Shown piece by piece: positions 19,392-28,173 of a DNA stretch of 64,000 nucleotides (positions are counted from its first letter, which is position 1; each line of letters opens with the position of its first letter). This DNA comes from Microvirga sp. 3-52 (GTDB lineage: Bacteria; Pseudomonadota; Alphaproteobacteria; Rhizobiales; Beijerinckiaceae), in contig NZ_JAHAMK010000001.1 in NCBI RefSeq assembly GCF_018383585.1, positions 186,001-250,000 on the forward strand. Reading direction: 5' to 3'. The notes under the pieces are model-generated. The model saw only the letters and a program-made list of their open reading frames with translations, had not been told where the DNA came from and did no database searches. A program made the position numbers and the translations under genes.

Positions 19392-20710
19392 GTCTCTCGG
19401 GTCACGGTTTGACGCCCCGCTTGAAGCCGCTTTCCGCGCGCAAGAGCGCCATCCTCTCGGTCCTGGACGTGGGCACGAGCAAGGTCGTCTGCGTCGTGGC
19501 GGAATTGAAGCCGGCCGACGAGGTCGAGGCGCTGCGCAGCCGCACCCATGTGGCGCGTATTCTCGGCATCGGCCACCAGCGCTCCACGGGCCTCAAGGGC
19601 GGCGTGGTCGTCGATCTGGAAGCGGCCGAAAGCGCGATCCGTCAGGCGGTTCACGCCGCCGAACGCATGGCGAAGGTCGAAATCCAGTCGGTGATCGTCA
19701 ATCTCACCGGCGGCCGTCTCGCCTCCGAGCATTTCGAAGCGCATATCCCCGTGCGCGGCGCGGTCAGCTCGGGCGACGTTCATCGCGTGCTCGATGCTGC
19801 ATCCAGCTACGACCTGCGTCGCGGCAGAACCGTGCTTCACGCTCTGCCCACCGGCTTCTCGCTCGACCAGCAGAACCACATCGTCGATCCGGCCGGCATG
19901 ATCGGCGAGCGCCTCGGTGCGGATCTGCATGTGGTCACGTCCGAAGCGGCGGCCGCGCGCAATCTCATGCTCGCGGTGGAGCGCTGCCATCTCGGCGTCG
20001 AAGCCGTGATCGCAACGCCCTATGCGGCGGGTCTCTCCGCGCTGGTCGACGATGAGGCCGACATGGGCTGCGCGGTGGTCGACATGGGCGGCGGCACCAC
20101 GAGCGTCGGCATCTTCTCCAACGGGCATCTGGTGCATACCGATGCCATCGCCGTCGGCGGTCACCACGTGACCATGGACATCGCGCGCGGTCTCACGACC
20201 CGCGTGTCCGCGGCCGAACGGCTCAAGACTCTCTACGGCTCCGCCATCACATCGAGTGCGGATGACCGGGACATGATCGCGGTGCCGCAGGTCGATGAGG
20301 ACGAACGGGACGTTCCGAATCATCTGCCGAAGTCGCACCTCGTTCGGATCATCAAGCCGCGGGTCGAGGAAGTTCTCGAACTCGTGCGCGACCGGTTGAA
20401 AGGCGCGGGCTTTGCGGCCCAGGCCGGACGGCGGGTCGTGCTGACGGGCGGTGCAAGCCAGCTCGTCGGGCTGCCGGAAACGGCGCGCCGCATCTTGCAG
20501 GGCCAGGTTCGTGTCGGGCGTCCGCTCGGCATCAAGGGTCTGCCTGAAGCGGCAAAGGGCCCTGCCTTTTCGGCAGTGGTCGGCCTCCTGGTTTATCCGC
20601 AGGTGGCTCATATCGAGTATTTCGAGCCGCGTACCAGCGGCTTGTTTCAGAGTACGGGAACCGACGGCTACTTCTCGCGGGTGGGCCGTTGGATTCGCGA
20701 GAGTTTTTAA
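19388..20710 (+). CDS. ftsA: cell division protein FtsA
   Basis: Actin-like ATPase that tethers FtsZ to the membrane. 440 residues. LDVGTSKVVCVVAEL is the phosphate-1 loop, VDMGGGTTSVGIF the phosphate-2 loop, and VVLTGGASQLVGLPETARRIL the adenosine motif. The C-terminal GRWIRESF is a plausible amphipathic membrane-targeting helix. 106 bases of non-coding DNA separate it from ftsZ; a TATAAA at about 20793 in that gap hints at a private ftsZ promoter, but no convincing -35 accompanies it. Confidence 0.96.
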   Translation: MSLSGHGLTPRLKPLSARKSAILSVLDVGTSKVVCVVAELKPADEVEALRSRTHVARILGIGHQRSTGLKGGVVVDLEAAESAIRQAVHAAERMAKVEIQSVIVNLTGGRLASEHFEAHIPVRGAVSSGDVHRVLDAASSYDLRRGRTVLHALPTGFSLDQQNHIVDPAGMIGERLGADLHVVTSEAAAARNLMLAVERCHLGVEAVIATPYAAGLSALVDDEADMGCAVVDMGGGTTSVGIFSNGHLVHTDAIAVGGHHVTMDIARGLTTRVSAAERLKTLYGSAITSSADDRDMIAVPQVDEDERDVPNHLPKSHLVRIIKPRVEEVLELVRDRLKGAGFAAQAGRRVVLTGGASQLVGLPETARRILQGQVRVGRPLGIKGLPEAAKGPAFSAVVGLLVYPQVAHIEYFEPRTSGLFQSTGTDGYFSRVGRWIRESF

Positions 20711-20816
20711 TACGAGTAACGCGTTGGCGCGGCGGGCCATCGTGAAGAGTTCAAGTCAACAAGGGTTAGCGTCCGCCAAACGCTTATCGGTATAAAGGCC
20801 AGAAGAGGCACAGGTC

Positions 20817-22520
20817 ATGGCAATGAATCTGCAAACTCCGGACATCCGGGAACTCAAGCCGCACATCACGGTTTTCGGCGTCGGCGGTGCCGGCGGAAAT
20901 GCCGTGAACAACATGATTGAATCCGGTCTGGAGGGCGTCGAGTTCGTGGTGTCGAACACCGACGCGCAGGCTCTGGCCTCCTCCAAGGCTCAGCGCGTGA
21001 TTCAGATGGGCATCCAGGTCACGGAAGGCCTCGGCGCCGGCTCGCAGCCGGAAGTCGGCCGCGCGGCTGCCGAAGAGGTGATCGACGAAATCCGCGATCA
21101 GCTCGCCGGCTCGCACATGGTGTTCATCACCGCCGGCATGGGCGGTGGCACCGGCACGGGTGCAGCCCCGGTCGTGGCCCGCGCTGCCCGCGAACTCGGT
21201 ATACTGACCGTTGGCGTCGTGACGAAGCCGTTCCAGTTCGAAGGCGTGCGTCGCATGCGTCTGGCGGAATCCGGCATCAACGAACTGCAGCAGGCGGTCG
21301 ACACGCTCATCGTGATCCCGAACCAGAACCTGTTCCGTGTCGCCACGGAGAAGACGACCTTCGCGGACGCCTTCGCCATGGCCGACCAGGTGCTCTATTC
21401 CGGCGTTGCCTGCATCACCGACCTGATGGTGAAGGAAGGCCTCATCAACCTCGACTTCGCCGACGTGCGCTCCGTCATGCGCGGCATGGGCAAGGCCATG
21501 ATGGGCACAGGCGAGGCTTCCGGTGAGAAGCGCGCCATCCGTGCCGCCGAGGCGGCCATCGCGAACCCGCTCCTCGACGATGTGTCGATGAAGGGCGCGC
21601 GCGGCCTGCTCATCTCGATCACGGGCGGCAATGACCTCACCCTCTACGAGCTCGACGAAGCAGCGACCCGCATCCGCGAGGAAGTGGACCAGGATGCCAA
21701 CATCATCCTCGGCGCGACCTTCGACGAGAGCCTGGAAGGGATCATCCGCGTCTCCGTCGTGGCGACCGGCATCGACCACGCCATGCTGGAGAAGGGCGGA
21801 GACCTGACTGCCACCGAGCAGCGCATCTCCGAGGTTGCCGAGCGCCTGCGTGCCGAGGCGCGCGCCCGCGCCACGTCCACTCAGCCTGCGCCGAACTTTC
21901 GCTCTGCCGCCCAAGCCGAATCGGTGAAGGCGGCTCCGATCCTGAACCAGGGTGCGTCCGTTCTGGCTTCGGCCCCCGTTGCGGCTCCGGCTCCCGTCGC
22001 CGCGGCCCAGCCGATCGAGTCCGCTCCGCAGCCCGTGATTCGCGACGACGTGGTCCTCACGCCGGCTCAGCCCCGTCAGGCGGTGGCCTACGAGGCTCCG
22101 GCTCCCCAGCAGCCTGTCTATGAGGAACCGGTGGAGCAGGGCGCCTTCATCCCGCCGCAGGCGGAGCGCGCCATGCGTCCGGCCCGGATGCCGCGGATCG
22201 ACGAACTGCCGATGCCGGCGCAGAATCAGATCCGCGCCAGCCGCGGCGAGGAGCCTGCTCACGAGCATAAGCCGTCGCTGATCCAGCGACTTGCGACCAT
22301 CGGCTTCGGCCGTCGTGAGGAGCCTCATCACGCCCCGGCCGAGCCACGCCAGGAGGCGTCGCGCCAGCCCATGTCCTCGGTCCATGCCGAGTATGCCCGC
22401 CGGCCCATGCCGCCCCAGGCTCAGCGTCCTCCGCAGGCCCCGATGGCTCCGGCTCCCCGGGCCCAGTCGGAAGACGACCAGCTGGAGATTCCCGCCTTCC
22501 TGCGTCGCCAGGCCAACTGA
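20817..22520 (+). CDS. ftsZ: cell division GTPase FtsZ, with long C-terminal extension
   Basis: Tubulin-like GTPase forming the Z-ring. 567 residues, far above the roughly 380-400 of most bacteria. The GTPase core covers about 15-330 with the tubulin signature GGGTGTG at 109-115 and the T7-loop segment [15 protein letters not shown]. Residues about 345-550 are a Pro/Ala/Gln/Glu-rich disordered linker. The last residues, [15 protein letters not shown], contain the conserved C-terminal peptide (IPAFLRRQ) that binds FtsA and other partners. Long linkers of this kind are known in Hyphomicrobiales. Followed by a strong terminator. Confidence 0.97.
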   Translation: MAMNLQTPDIRELKPHITVFGVGGAGGNAVNNMIESGLEGVEFVVSNTDAQALASSKAQRVIQMGIQVTEGLGAGSQPEVGRAAAEEVIDEIRDQLAGSHMVFITAGMGGGTGTGAAPVVARAARELGILTVGVVTKPFQFEGVRRMRLAESGINELQQAVDTLIVIPNQNLFRVATEKTTFADAFAMADQVLYSGVACITDLMVKEGLINLDFADVRSVMRGMGKAMMGTGEASGEKRAIRAAEAAIANPLLDDVSMKGARGLLISITGGNDLTLYELDEAATRIREEVDQDANIILGATFDESLEGIIRVSVVATGIDHAMLEKGGDLTATEQRISEVAERLRAEARARATSTQPAPNFRSAAQAESVKAAPILNQGASVLASAPVAAPAPVAAAQPIESAPQPVIRDDVVLTPAQPRQAVAYEAPAPQQPVYEEPVEQGAFIPPQAERAMRPARMPRIDELPMPAQNQIRASRGEEPAHEHKPSLIQRLATIGFGRREEPHHAPAEPRQEASRQPMSSVHAEYARRPMPPQAQRPPQAPMAPAPRAQSEDDQLEIPAFLRRQAN

Positions 22521-22553
22521 TTTGATCTGACGCCGCCGTCACGGGTGTTACAA

Positions 22554-22586
22554 AAGGCCCCCAGCCCGTTTACGGCTGGGGGCCTT
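22554..22586 (+). terminator. intrinsic-type terminator after ftsZ
   Basis: A 13-bp perfect stem (22554-22566 with 22574-22586, AAGGCCCCCAGCC and its complement) around a 7-base loop, followed by CTTCGTT. It starts 34 bases after the ftsZ stop and probably ends dcw transcription. Confidence 0.85.
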
Positions 22587-22591
22587 CTTCG

Positions 22592-22606
22592 TTAAAAATG
22601 TATTAA
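22592..22606. promoter_or_regulatory. CtrA-type box TTAA-N7-TTAA
   Basis: TTAA at 22592-22595 and TTAA at 22603-22606 are separated by exactly 7 bases, the consensus spacing of full CtrA sites in alphaproteobacteria, and the second is followed by C as in TTAAC. It lies 6 bases after the ftsZ terminator and about 210 bases upstream of lpxC (about 110 bases upstream of the small leader ORF). Binding is an inference from the motif. Confidence 0.5.
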
Positions 22607-22714
22607 CATCAATGACTTGCGAGTTATCCAAATTGTAACACAAAGTAAGAAAGCGTGATTTGGCCTAGCCTGACAGCGGTACTAAGGTGCCTCCACATTA
22701 AAGGGGCAGCGCTA

Positions 22715-22813
22715 ATGAGAAGCCTGCCGGTCGGAAGAACAATGCAGCAAATGCAACTTCCCCGGCGAAATAGGCTCAGTTTGGCGACAAGGGTAGTTGA
22801 GGTTCAGGAATAA
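22715..22813 (+). CDS. candidate 32-codon leader ORF coupled to lpxC
   Basis: An ATG at 22715, preceded by AAGGGGCAG, opens a 32-residue basic frame (MRSLPVGRTMQQMQ...VEVQE). It ends in TAA whose last base is the first base of the lpxC ATG (TAATG, 22811-22815). The one-base overlap is the arrangement used for translational coupling. No homology is recognised, and chance cannot be excluded for so short a frame. Confidence 0.35.
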   Translation: MRSLPVGRTMQQMQLPRRNRLSLATRVVEVQE

Positions 22814-23757
22814 TGAAGCAAAGCCAGCAAACCACGCTTCGCGCCGCCGTGACCCTCGTTGGGACCGGAGTCCATTCCGGGGATGAAGTGAAGATGATCC
22901 TTCATCCGGCTGAAGCGAACCATGGCATTGCTTTCCTGCGCACCGGCCTGCCGGGCGGCCTGGACCGACTGATCGACGCTCGGCATCTGGCGGTCACCGC
23001 CACCGAGCTCTGCACGGTGATTGGCGACCGCGACACAGGCGCGGTCGCCACCATCGAGCACCTCATGGCGGCCCTGACCGGTCTCGGCATCGACAACGTG
23101 CTGGTCGAGATCGACGGTCCCGAGGTTCCGATCCTGGACGGCAGCTCGGCTCCCTTCATCGATGCCATCGATCAGGTCGGCATCGCCATTCAGGGCGCCA
23201 CCCGCCGATATCTCAAGGTGCTCAAGCCCGTCCGCATCACGCAGGGCAAAGCGTTTGCCGAACTCCTTCCCAACGACCGCGCCTTCCGTCTGGACGTGGA
23301 GATCGATTTCCCCACCCCGGTGATCGGCCGCCAGCGCAAGGCCGTCGACCTTTCGCCCTCCGTGTTCCGCCGTGAAATCTCCCGCGCCCGCACCTTCGGC
23401 TTCATGCGCGACGTGGAAAAGCTCTGGAGCGCCGGCTTCGCCCTCGGCGCCTCCCTCGAGAACACGGTCGCCATCGGCGACGACGGCATCATGAACCCCG
23501 AAGGCCTGCGCTATGCGGACGAGTTCGTCCGTCACAAGCTGCTCGATGCGGTCGGCGATCTGTCCCTCGCGGGGCTGCCCCTGCTCGGCACCTACCGCTC
23601 CTATTGCGGCGGGCACCGCATGAATTTCTCGGTGCTCGAGGCCCTGTTCTCGCAGCGCTCCAACTACGCCATCGTGGACGCGGTTCCCCGCCGCGAGACG
23701 GGCTATGCCGATATCGGCAGCGTGGCGGCTTCGGTTCTCGCCCCCGAGATGCATTAA
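22813..23757 (+). CDS. lpxC: UDP-3-O-acyl-N-acetylglucosamine deacetylase LpxC
   Basis: Zinc deacetylase for the committed step of lipid A synthesis. 314 residues. The inner zinc motif is EHLMAAL with H83; the second is HKLLDAVGD with H241 and D245. The N-terminal TLVGTGVHSG and the GGHRMN segment near residue 267, holding the catalytic histidine, are conserved. It begins about 290 bases after ftsZ, with its own leader, terminator upstream and possible CtrA control, so it is probably a separate transcription unit from the dcw cluster. Confidence 0.96.
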   Translation: MKQSQQTTLRAAVTLVGTGVHSGDEVKMILHPAEANHGIAFLRTGLPGGLDRLIDARHLAVTATELCTVIGDRDTGAVATIEHLMAALTGLGIDNVLVEIDGPEVPILDGSSAPFIDAIDQVGIAIQGATRRYLKVLKPVRITQGKAFAELLPNDRAFRLDVEIDFPTPVIGRQRKAVDLSPSVFRREISRARTFGFMRDVEKLWSAGFALGASLENTVAIGDDGIMNPEGLRYADEFVRHKLLDAVGDLSLAGLPLLGTYRSYCGGHRMNFSVLEALFSQRSNYAIVDAVPRRETGYADIGSVAASVLAPEMH

Positions 23758-23949
23758 GGCGGCTTCCTGCGGACCAATATTTCCGCTATAGGCAGCAAGC
23801 GCCCATTGGCCGCATGATTTCATGCAGGCTTTCTTAATTCCTATTGGGTAAACCCTAACGTATGGGCTTGGCTCTGCCCCTATGCTTGGGCTAAAGAACC
23901 CTGGTGCATCGTTAAAACATCGAGCACGGTTTTTGGAGGACCGCGAGGC

Positions 23950-24846
23950 ATGTCGTTCGCGAAGGCTTATGCAGGTATGAAAGGCGCGTCCGCCCGCGCA
24001 CTGATCCTTGGCGTCTGTGCCTTGGGGCTCGCCGGCTGCGAATCCCTTTCGTCGCTCAATCCATTCGACAAGAGCGAGACCTACAAGCCCGAGATCGTGG
24101 CGAACGCCCCGGCGGAGGAGATCTACAACGATGGTCTCGCCCGGGTTCAGAAGGGCGATTTCGACGGCGCGGTGAAGAAATTCAGCAGCCTCGACAAGCA
24201 GTATCCCTATTCCGAATGGTCCCGCAAAGGACTGATCATGGAGGCCTACGCCAATTACGAGGGCGGCTTCTATGAGGAATCGATCACGGCGTCCAAGCGC
24301 TACCTTCAGAGCTATCCGAACACGTCGGACGCGGCCTATGCCCAGTATCTGATGGCGTCGTCCTATTACGACCAGATCCCCGACATCACGCGCGATCAGG
24401 AGAAGTCCGAGCGCGCCATCCTGTCGCTGCAGGAGCTGATCCAGCGCTATCCGAATTCCGAATACGTGGCGGACGCCAAGAAGAAGCTCCAGGTCGCCAG
24501 CGACCAGCTCGCCGGCAAGGAATTGGAGGTCGGCCGCTTCTATCTGCAGAAGCGCAACTATGCCGGCGCCATCAACCGCTTCCGCACCGTGGTTTCGCGC
24601 TACCAGACGACCCGCCACGTGGAAGAGGCCCTCGAGCGCCTCACCGAAGCCTACATGGCCATGGGCATCGTCAACGAGGCGCAGACCGCCGCCGCCGTTC
24701 TCGGCCACAACTTCCCTGACAGTCCTTGGTACAAGGACGCCCACGCTTTGCTGACCAAGGGCGGCGTGCAGCCGCGCGAGGATTCCGAGTCCTGGATCAG
24801 CAAGGCCTTCCGCGGCGTTCCCCAGGTCAGTCAGCGTACGGGTTAA
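23950..24846 (+). CDS. bamD: outer-membrane assembly lipoprotein BamD
   Basis: Essential lipoprotein of the BAM complex that folds beta-barrel proteins. 298 residues with a lipoprotein signal ending LGLAGC, so C30 is the lipidated residue. TPR-like repeats follow from about residue 55 (AEEIYNDGLARVQKGDFDGAVKKF) with YPYSEWSRKG, YPNTSDAAYAQYL and RYPNSEYVADAKKKL in successive repeats. A ribosome-binding site GGAGGA precedes the start. 12 bases separate it from recN. Confidence 0.95.
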   Translation: MSFAKAYAGMKGASARALILGVCALGLAGCESLSSLNPFDKSETYKPEIVANAPAEEIYNDGLARVQKGDFDGAVKKFSSLDKQYPYSEWSRKGLIMEAYANYEGGFYEESITASKRYLQSYPNTSDAAYAQYLMASSYYDQIPDITRDQEKSERAILSLQELIQRYPNSEYVADAKKKLQVASDQLAGKELEVGRFYLQKRNYAGAINRFRTVVSRYQTTRHVEEALERLTEAYMAMGIVNEAQTAAAVLGHNFPDSPWYKDAHALLTKGGVQPREDSESWISKAFRGVPQVSQRTG

Positions 24847-24858
24847 GCCTCACCTTCC

Positions 24859-26535
24859 ATGCTGATCCAGCTGGCGATTCGCGACATCGTCCTCATCGAC
24901 AGGCTTGAGCTTCACTTTCATGAGGGGCTGAGTGTCCTCACGGGTGAGACCGGCGCTGGCAAATCCATCCTGCTCGACGCCTTCGCCCTGGCCCTCGGCG
25001 GCCGCGGCGACGGAAGCCTCGTGCGCCACGGCGAGAACCAGGGGCAGGTGACGGCTGTCTTCGACTGCCCCCTCGACCACCCGGCCCGCCGCATCGCGGC
25101 GGATGCCGATATCGACATCGACGGCGACCTGATTCTGCGCCGCGTCCAGGTGGCCGACGGGCGCACCCGGGCCTTCGTCAACGACCAGCCCGTCAGCGTG
25201 CAGGTCCTCAGGGCCATCGGCGGGACCCTGGTCGAGATCCACGGCCAGCACGATGACCGTGCCCTCGTCGACCCCGTGTCCCATCGCGCCATCCTCGACG
25301 CCTTCGGCGGCCTCTCCGCCGAGGTGCAGGCGGTTGCCGAAGCCGCACGGAAAGTGCGCGATGCCCGTACGTCCCTGCAGGACCACCGCAACCGCATCCA
25401 GAAGGCCCGCAAGGAGGCCGATTTCCTGCGTCATGCGGTCGAGGAGCTGACCACCCTGAATCCCCAGGCCGGGGAGGAGGAGACTCTGGCCGAGCGCCGG
25501 GTCATCATGATGCAGTCGGAGAAGGTGGCCCAGGATCTCAATGAGGCCTATGAGGTCGTCGCCGGCAACACGTCTCCGGTCAACGAGCTCTCGGCCGCCG
25601 TGCGCAAGCTCGAGCGCCGCAGCGCCCAGGCGCCGTCTCTCGTCGAGCCCAGCGTGAAGGCCCTCGATGCCGCACTCGTCGCCATCGACGAGGCTCGCGC
25701 GGCTCTCGAAGAGGCCATCCGCGCCACCGAATATGACCCGCGCGAGCTGGAGCAGACCGAGGAGCGCCTCTTCGCCCTGCGCGCCGCCGCTCGCAAATAC
25801 GATGTCCCGGCCGACGAACTCGCCGCCCTGCGCCAGCGCTTCGAGGAGGACGTGGCGGCCATCGATGCGGGCGAGGAAAAACTCGTCGGGCTGGAGAGCG
25901 CCCTCAAGGAGGCCGACACCGCCTACGTGAAAGCCGCCAAAGCCCTCTCGTCCGGACGCAAGAAGGCCGCCCAGTCCCTCGATGCCGCGGTCCAGGCCGA
26001 GCTGCCGCCCCTCAAGCTCGAGCGGGCGCGGTTCATCACCGAGATCACAACCGACGAGGACAGCCGTGATCCGAGCGGCTTCGAGCGCGTCGAGTTCTGG
26101 GCCCAGACCAATCCCGGGACCCGTCCCGGCCCTCTGATGAAGGTGGCCTCGGGCGGCGAGCTGTCCCGTTTCATGCTGGCGCTGAAGGTCGTGCTGGCGG
26201 ACAAGGGCTCGGCCCCGACCCTGGTCTTCGACGAAATCGACACCGGCGTCGGCGGCGCGGTGGCCGACGCCATCGGCCAGCGGCTCGCGCGGCTGGCGCG
26301 GAAGGTCCAGGTGATGGCCGTGACCCATGCGCCGCAGGTCGCCGCCAAGGCCGGCAGCCACTTCCTCATCGCCAAGGAAGGCGTGCGCGGCAAGGAAGAC
26401 CGGGTCGCCACCCGCGTGATCCCGCTCGAAGCGACGCCGCGCCGGGAGGAAATCGCCCGCATGCTCGCCGGCGCGACGATCACCGAGGAAGCCCGCGCGG
26501 CGGCGGCGCGGCTGCTAGAAGCGGCCGCGCATTGA
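24859..26535 (+). CDS. recN: DNA repair protein RecN
   Basis: SMC-like ATPase acting in double-strand break repair. 558 residues. Head domain halves flank a coiled coil: Walker A GETGAGKS with K35 at the N-terminus, Q-loop IHGQHDDRALVD, the long charged coiled-coil middle (about 150-370), the ABC signature SGGELSRFMLALK and Walker B TLVFDEIDTGVGG near 455-467, and AVTHAPQVAA. Ends before a dispersed repeat. In related genomes recN is often next to ligA; here about 4.8 kb lie between them. Confidence 0.95.
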   Translation: MLIQLAIRDIVLIDRLELHFHEGLSVLTGETGAGKSILLDAFALALGGRGDGSLVRHGENQGQVTAVFDCPLDHPARRIAADADIDIDGDLILRRVQVADGRTRAFVNDQPVSVQVLRAIGGTLVEIHGQHDDRALVDPVSHRAILDAFGGLSAEVQAVAEAARKVRDARTSLQDHRNRIQKARKEADFLRHAVEELTTLNPQAGEEETLAERRVIMMQSEKVAQDLNEAYEVVAGNTSPVNELSAAVRKLERRSAQAPSLVEPSVKALDAALVAIDEARAALEEAIRATEYDPRELEQTEERLFALRAAARKYDVPADELAALRQRFEEDVAAIDAGEEKLVGLESALKEADTAYVKAAKALSSGRKKAAQSLDAAVQAELPPLKLERARFITEITTDEDSRDPSGFERVEFWAQTNPGTRPGPLMKVASGGELSRFMLALKVVLADKGSAPTLVFDEIDTGVGGAVADAIGQRLARLARKVQVMAVTHAPQVAAKAGSHFLIAKEGVRGKEDRVATRVIPLEATPRREEIARMLAGATITEEARAAAARLLEAAAH

Positions 26536-26571
26536 CGGGAGCCGTTACGGCGGCCCGATTGATCCACCCGT

Positions 26572-26668
26572 GCACGTCATCACCGGCCTCGTGCCGGTGA
26601 TCCCGATAATGAGAAGCGCGGCGCCTCACCGGATCGGGATAGCCGGGTCAAGCCCGGCCATGACGTCG
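26572..26668. repeat. composite palindromic repeat, copy 1
   Basis: 97 bp made of two hairpins joined by a variable spacer: GTCATCACCGGCCTCGTGCC and TCAAGCCCGGCCATGAC with internal GATCCCGAT and ATCGGGAT arms. This copy is inverted relative to copies at 30124, 30646, 42391 and 51257. It lies just downstream of recN. Confidence 0.8.
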
Positions 26669-26729
26669 GAGAGTGTCGTTCCCGTCCGCTGCACGGCCTT
26701 CCGGGAATGTCATCAATGGCCAGCCCTCA

Positions 26730-27436
26730 TCATGTTCTGTAGCTCAACTTCGGATACCAGTCCGTCCCGCGCCCTTCGGGCGTGGTGTCGAGCACGTTCC
26801 ACAGAGGGGCGAAATCCGGGGCGCCGCGGGGATCCTGGCCGGGATCGGCGGAATCGCTGGTCATCTCGCCGCTCCAGAAGTGACGGATGGTCCCGTCGCG
26901 CCGGGTGAACACGTTGAAGCTCGGGATTTCCGACCCGTCCGGCAGGACGCCGTGATAATCGCGGGAGTAGTTGCCGTTGAGGTCGGTATAGAGCTTCAGG
27001 TTCGTCCAGCCGCGTTCCTTCTTCCAGGCGATCAGCCGCTCGATCGGCGAGCGCGCGACGACGGCAAACGCCATGCACTGCTGGATATCGGCGCCGTTGC
27101 CCTCGATTGCTCCGAGCAGGTTGGTGCACATAGGGCAGGGGCGCTCGCGCTGCGGGCCGAACATGTAGCTGTAGACGGCGAGTGACTGCCTGTCGCCGAA
27201 GAGATCGGCGACGCTCGCCGGGCCATCCTCGCCTTCGAAGCGATAATCGCCGATCACTTCGCCGCCGGGCGGCAGGGCACGGCGCTGCGCCGCCACGCGC
27301 TCCAGGTGGCGACGCAGTTCGATCTCCTCGGCCAGCAGGGCAGTGCGCGCGGCGCGGTATTCGGCGCGCTCTCGTTCGGGAAGCGCACCGGCGAGCGCCG
27401 CGCGAGCTCTGCGGCGGGAACAAGTTCGTCAGCCAT
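26730..27436 (-). pseudogene. DUF899-family thioredoxin-like protein, apparent single-base frameshift
   Basis: The body (26730 to about 27370) encodes a DUF899 protein: EYRAARTALLAEEIELRRH, RALPPGGEVIGDYRFEGEDG, and a thioredoxin-like active-site region CPMCTNLL. The start with a good ribosome-binding site (GAGGAG) is the ATG at 27434-27436, giving MADELVPAAELARRSPVRFPNESA. From there the reading frame leaves the DUF899 frame near 27361-27371 (rc GAGCGCGCCGAA). One missing base would join the two halves. Without it, the only start in the DUF899 frame is a GTG at 27296, which drops the conserved N-terminal helix. Either a mutation, a sequencing error, or a shortened protein. Confidence 0.65.
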
Positions 27437-27503
27437 GAGAAGGCTCCTCGGGAGGGTCGCTGTCGTGTTCTCAGATCAGGTTTTCGACGGCATGCTCGGG
27501 CGA

Positions 27504-28157
27504 TCAGGCCGCCGGTGCGTTCTCCCGGAAGGGCTGCAACTGAGCCTCCAGGGCGCGCCCGAAGGCCGCCCGGCCGGTGCAGCGGCGGACATAGGCATCG
27601 AGATTGGCATAGCGCTCCAGCAGCCCCGTTTCGACAAGCTCGCGCAGGACCATGGTCATCATCAGGTCGCCGGCGGTGAAACGGTCCTCGAGAAATTCGC
27701 GTTCGCCGAGCCACGCTCTGAGAGCGGCGAGGCGTTTGCACAGCATGGCCTCGGCCTGCGGGCGGCGCTCCTTCGTCCACGCCTCGCCGGCATGGAAGAC
27801 GTCGAGCTGAACCAGGTTCTGCACATGGGGCTCGACCGAGTTCAAGGCCGCGATCACCCAGGTCGTGACCCGAGCCCGGCCCGCTTCGTCCGCAGGGGCG
27901 AGCGCCTCGGATCGCATCGCGAGGTGCAGCACGATCGCGCCGGATTCGAAGATCTCGACCGCGTCGTCCCTGTAGGCGGGAACCTGGCCGAAAGGCTGCC
28001 ATTCGCGATAGGCGGTGGTCGCCTGGATCCCGGGATCGATCAACGTCGCCTCGTAAGGAAGACCTGCCTCCTCGAGAGCCCAGCGCACACGAAGATCGCG
28101 GACATAGCCTTGAGCGAAGGGCGGCACCCATTTGAAGGCGGAAACATGGATGTTCAT
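27504..28157 (-). CDS. glutathione S-transferase family protein
   Basis: 217 residues from the ATG at 28155-28157, preceded by AGGAGCC; the longer frame to 28313 overlaps the upstream VOC gene and is not native. Thioredoxin-fold N-terminal domain: RVRWALEEAGLPYEATLID, then FGQVPAYRD with the cis-proline and FESGAIVLHLA, the glutathione gamma-Glu contact (about 60-75). Helical C-terminal domain includes LEDRFTAGDLMMTMVLR, the GST folding motif with its Asp. Likely cytoplasmic detoxification; substrate unknown. Member of the minus-strand set below the marR-type gene. Confidence 0.9.
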   Translation of the reverse strand: MNIHVSAFKWVPPFAQGYVRDLRVRWALEEAGLPYEATLIDPGIQATTAYREWQPFGQVPAYRDDAVEIFESGAIVLHLAMRSEALAPADEAGRARVTTWVIAALNSVEPHVQNLVQLDVFHAGEAWTKERRPQAEAMLCKRLAALRAWLGEREFLEDRFTAGDLMMTMVLRELVETGLLERYANLDAYVRRCTGRAAFGRALEAQLQPFRENAPAA

Positions 28158-28173
28158 GGCAGGGCTCCTGAGA

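Noticed and set aside
20711-20816. CtrA or other cell-cycle box in the ftsA-ftsZ gap
   Set aside because: Only a TATAAA is visible; no TTAA-N7-TTAA pair or convincing -35 occurs in the 106 bases.
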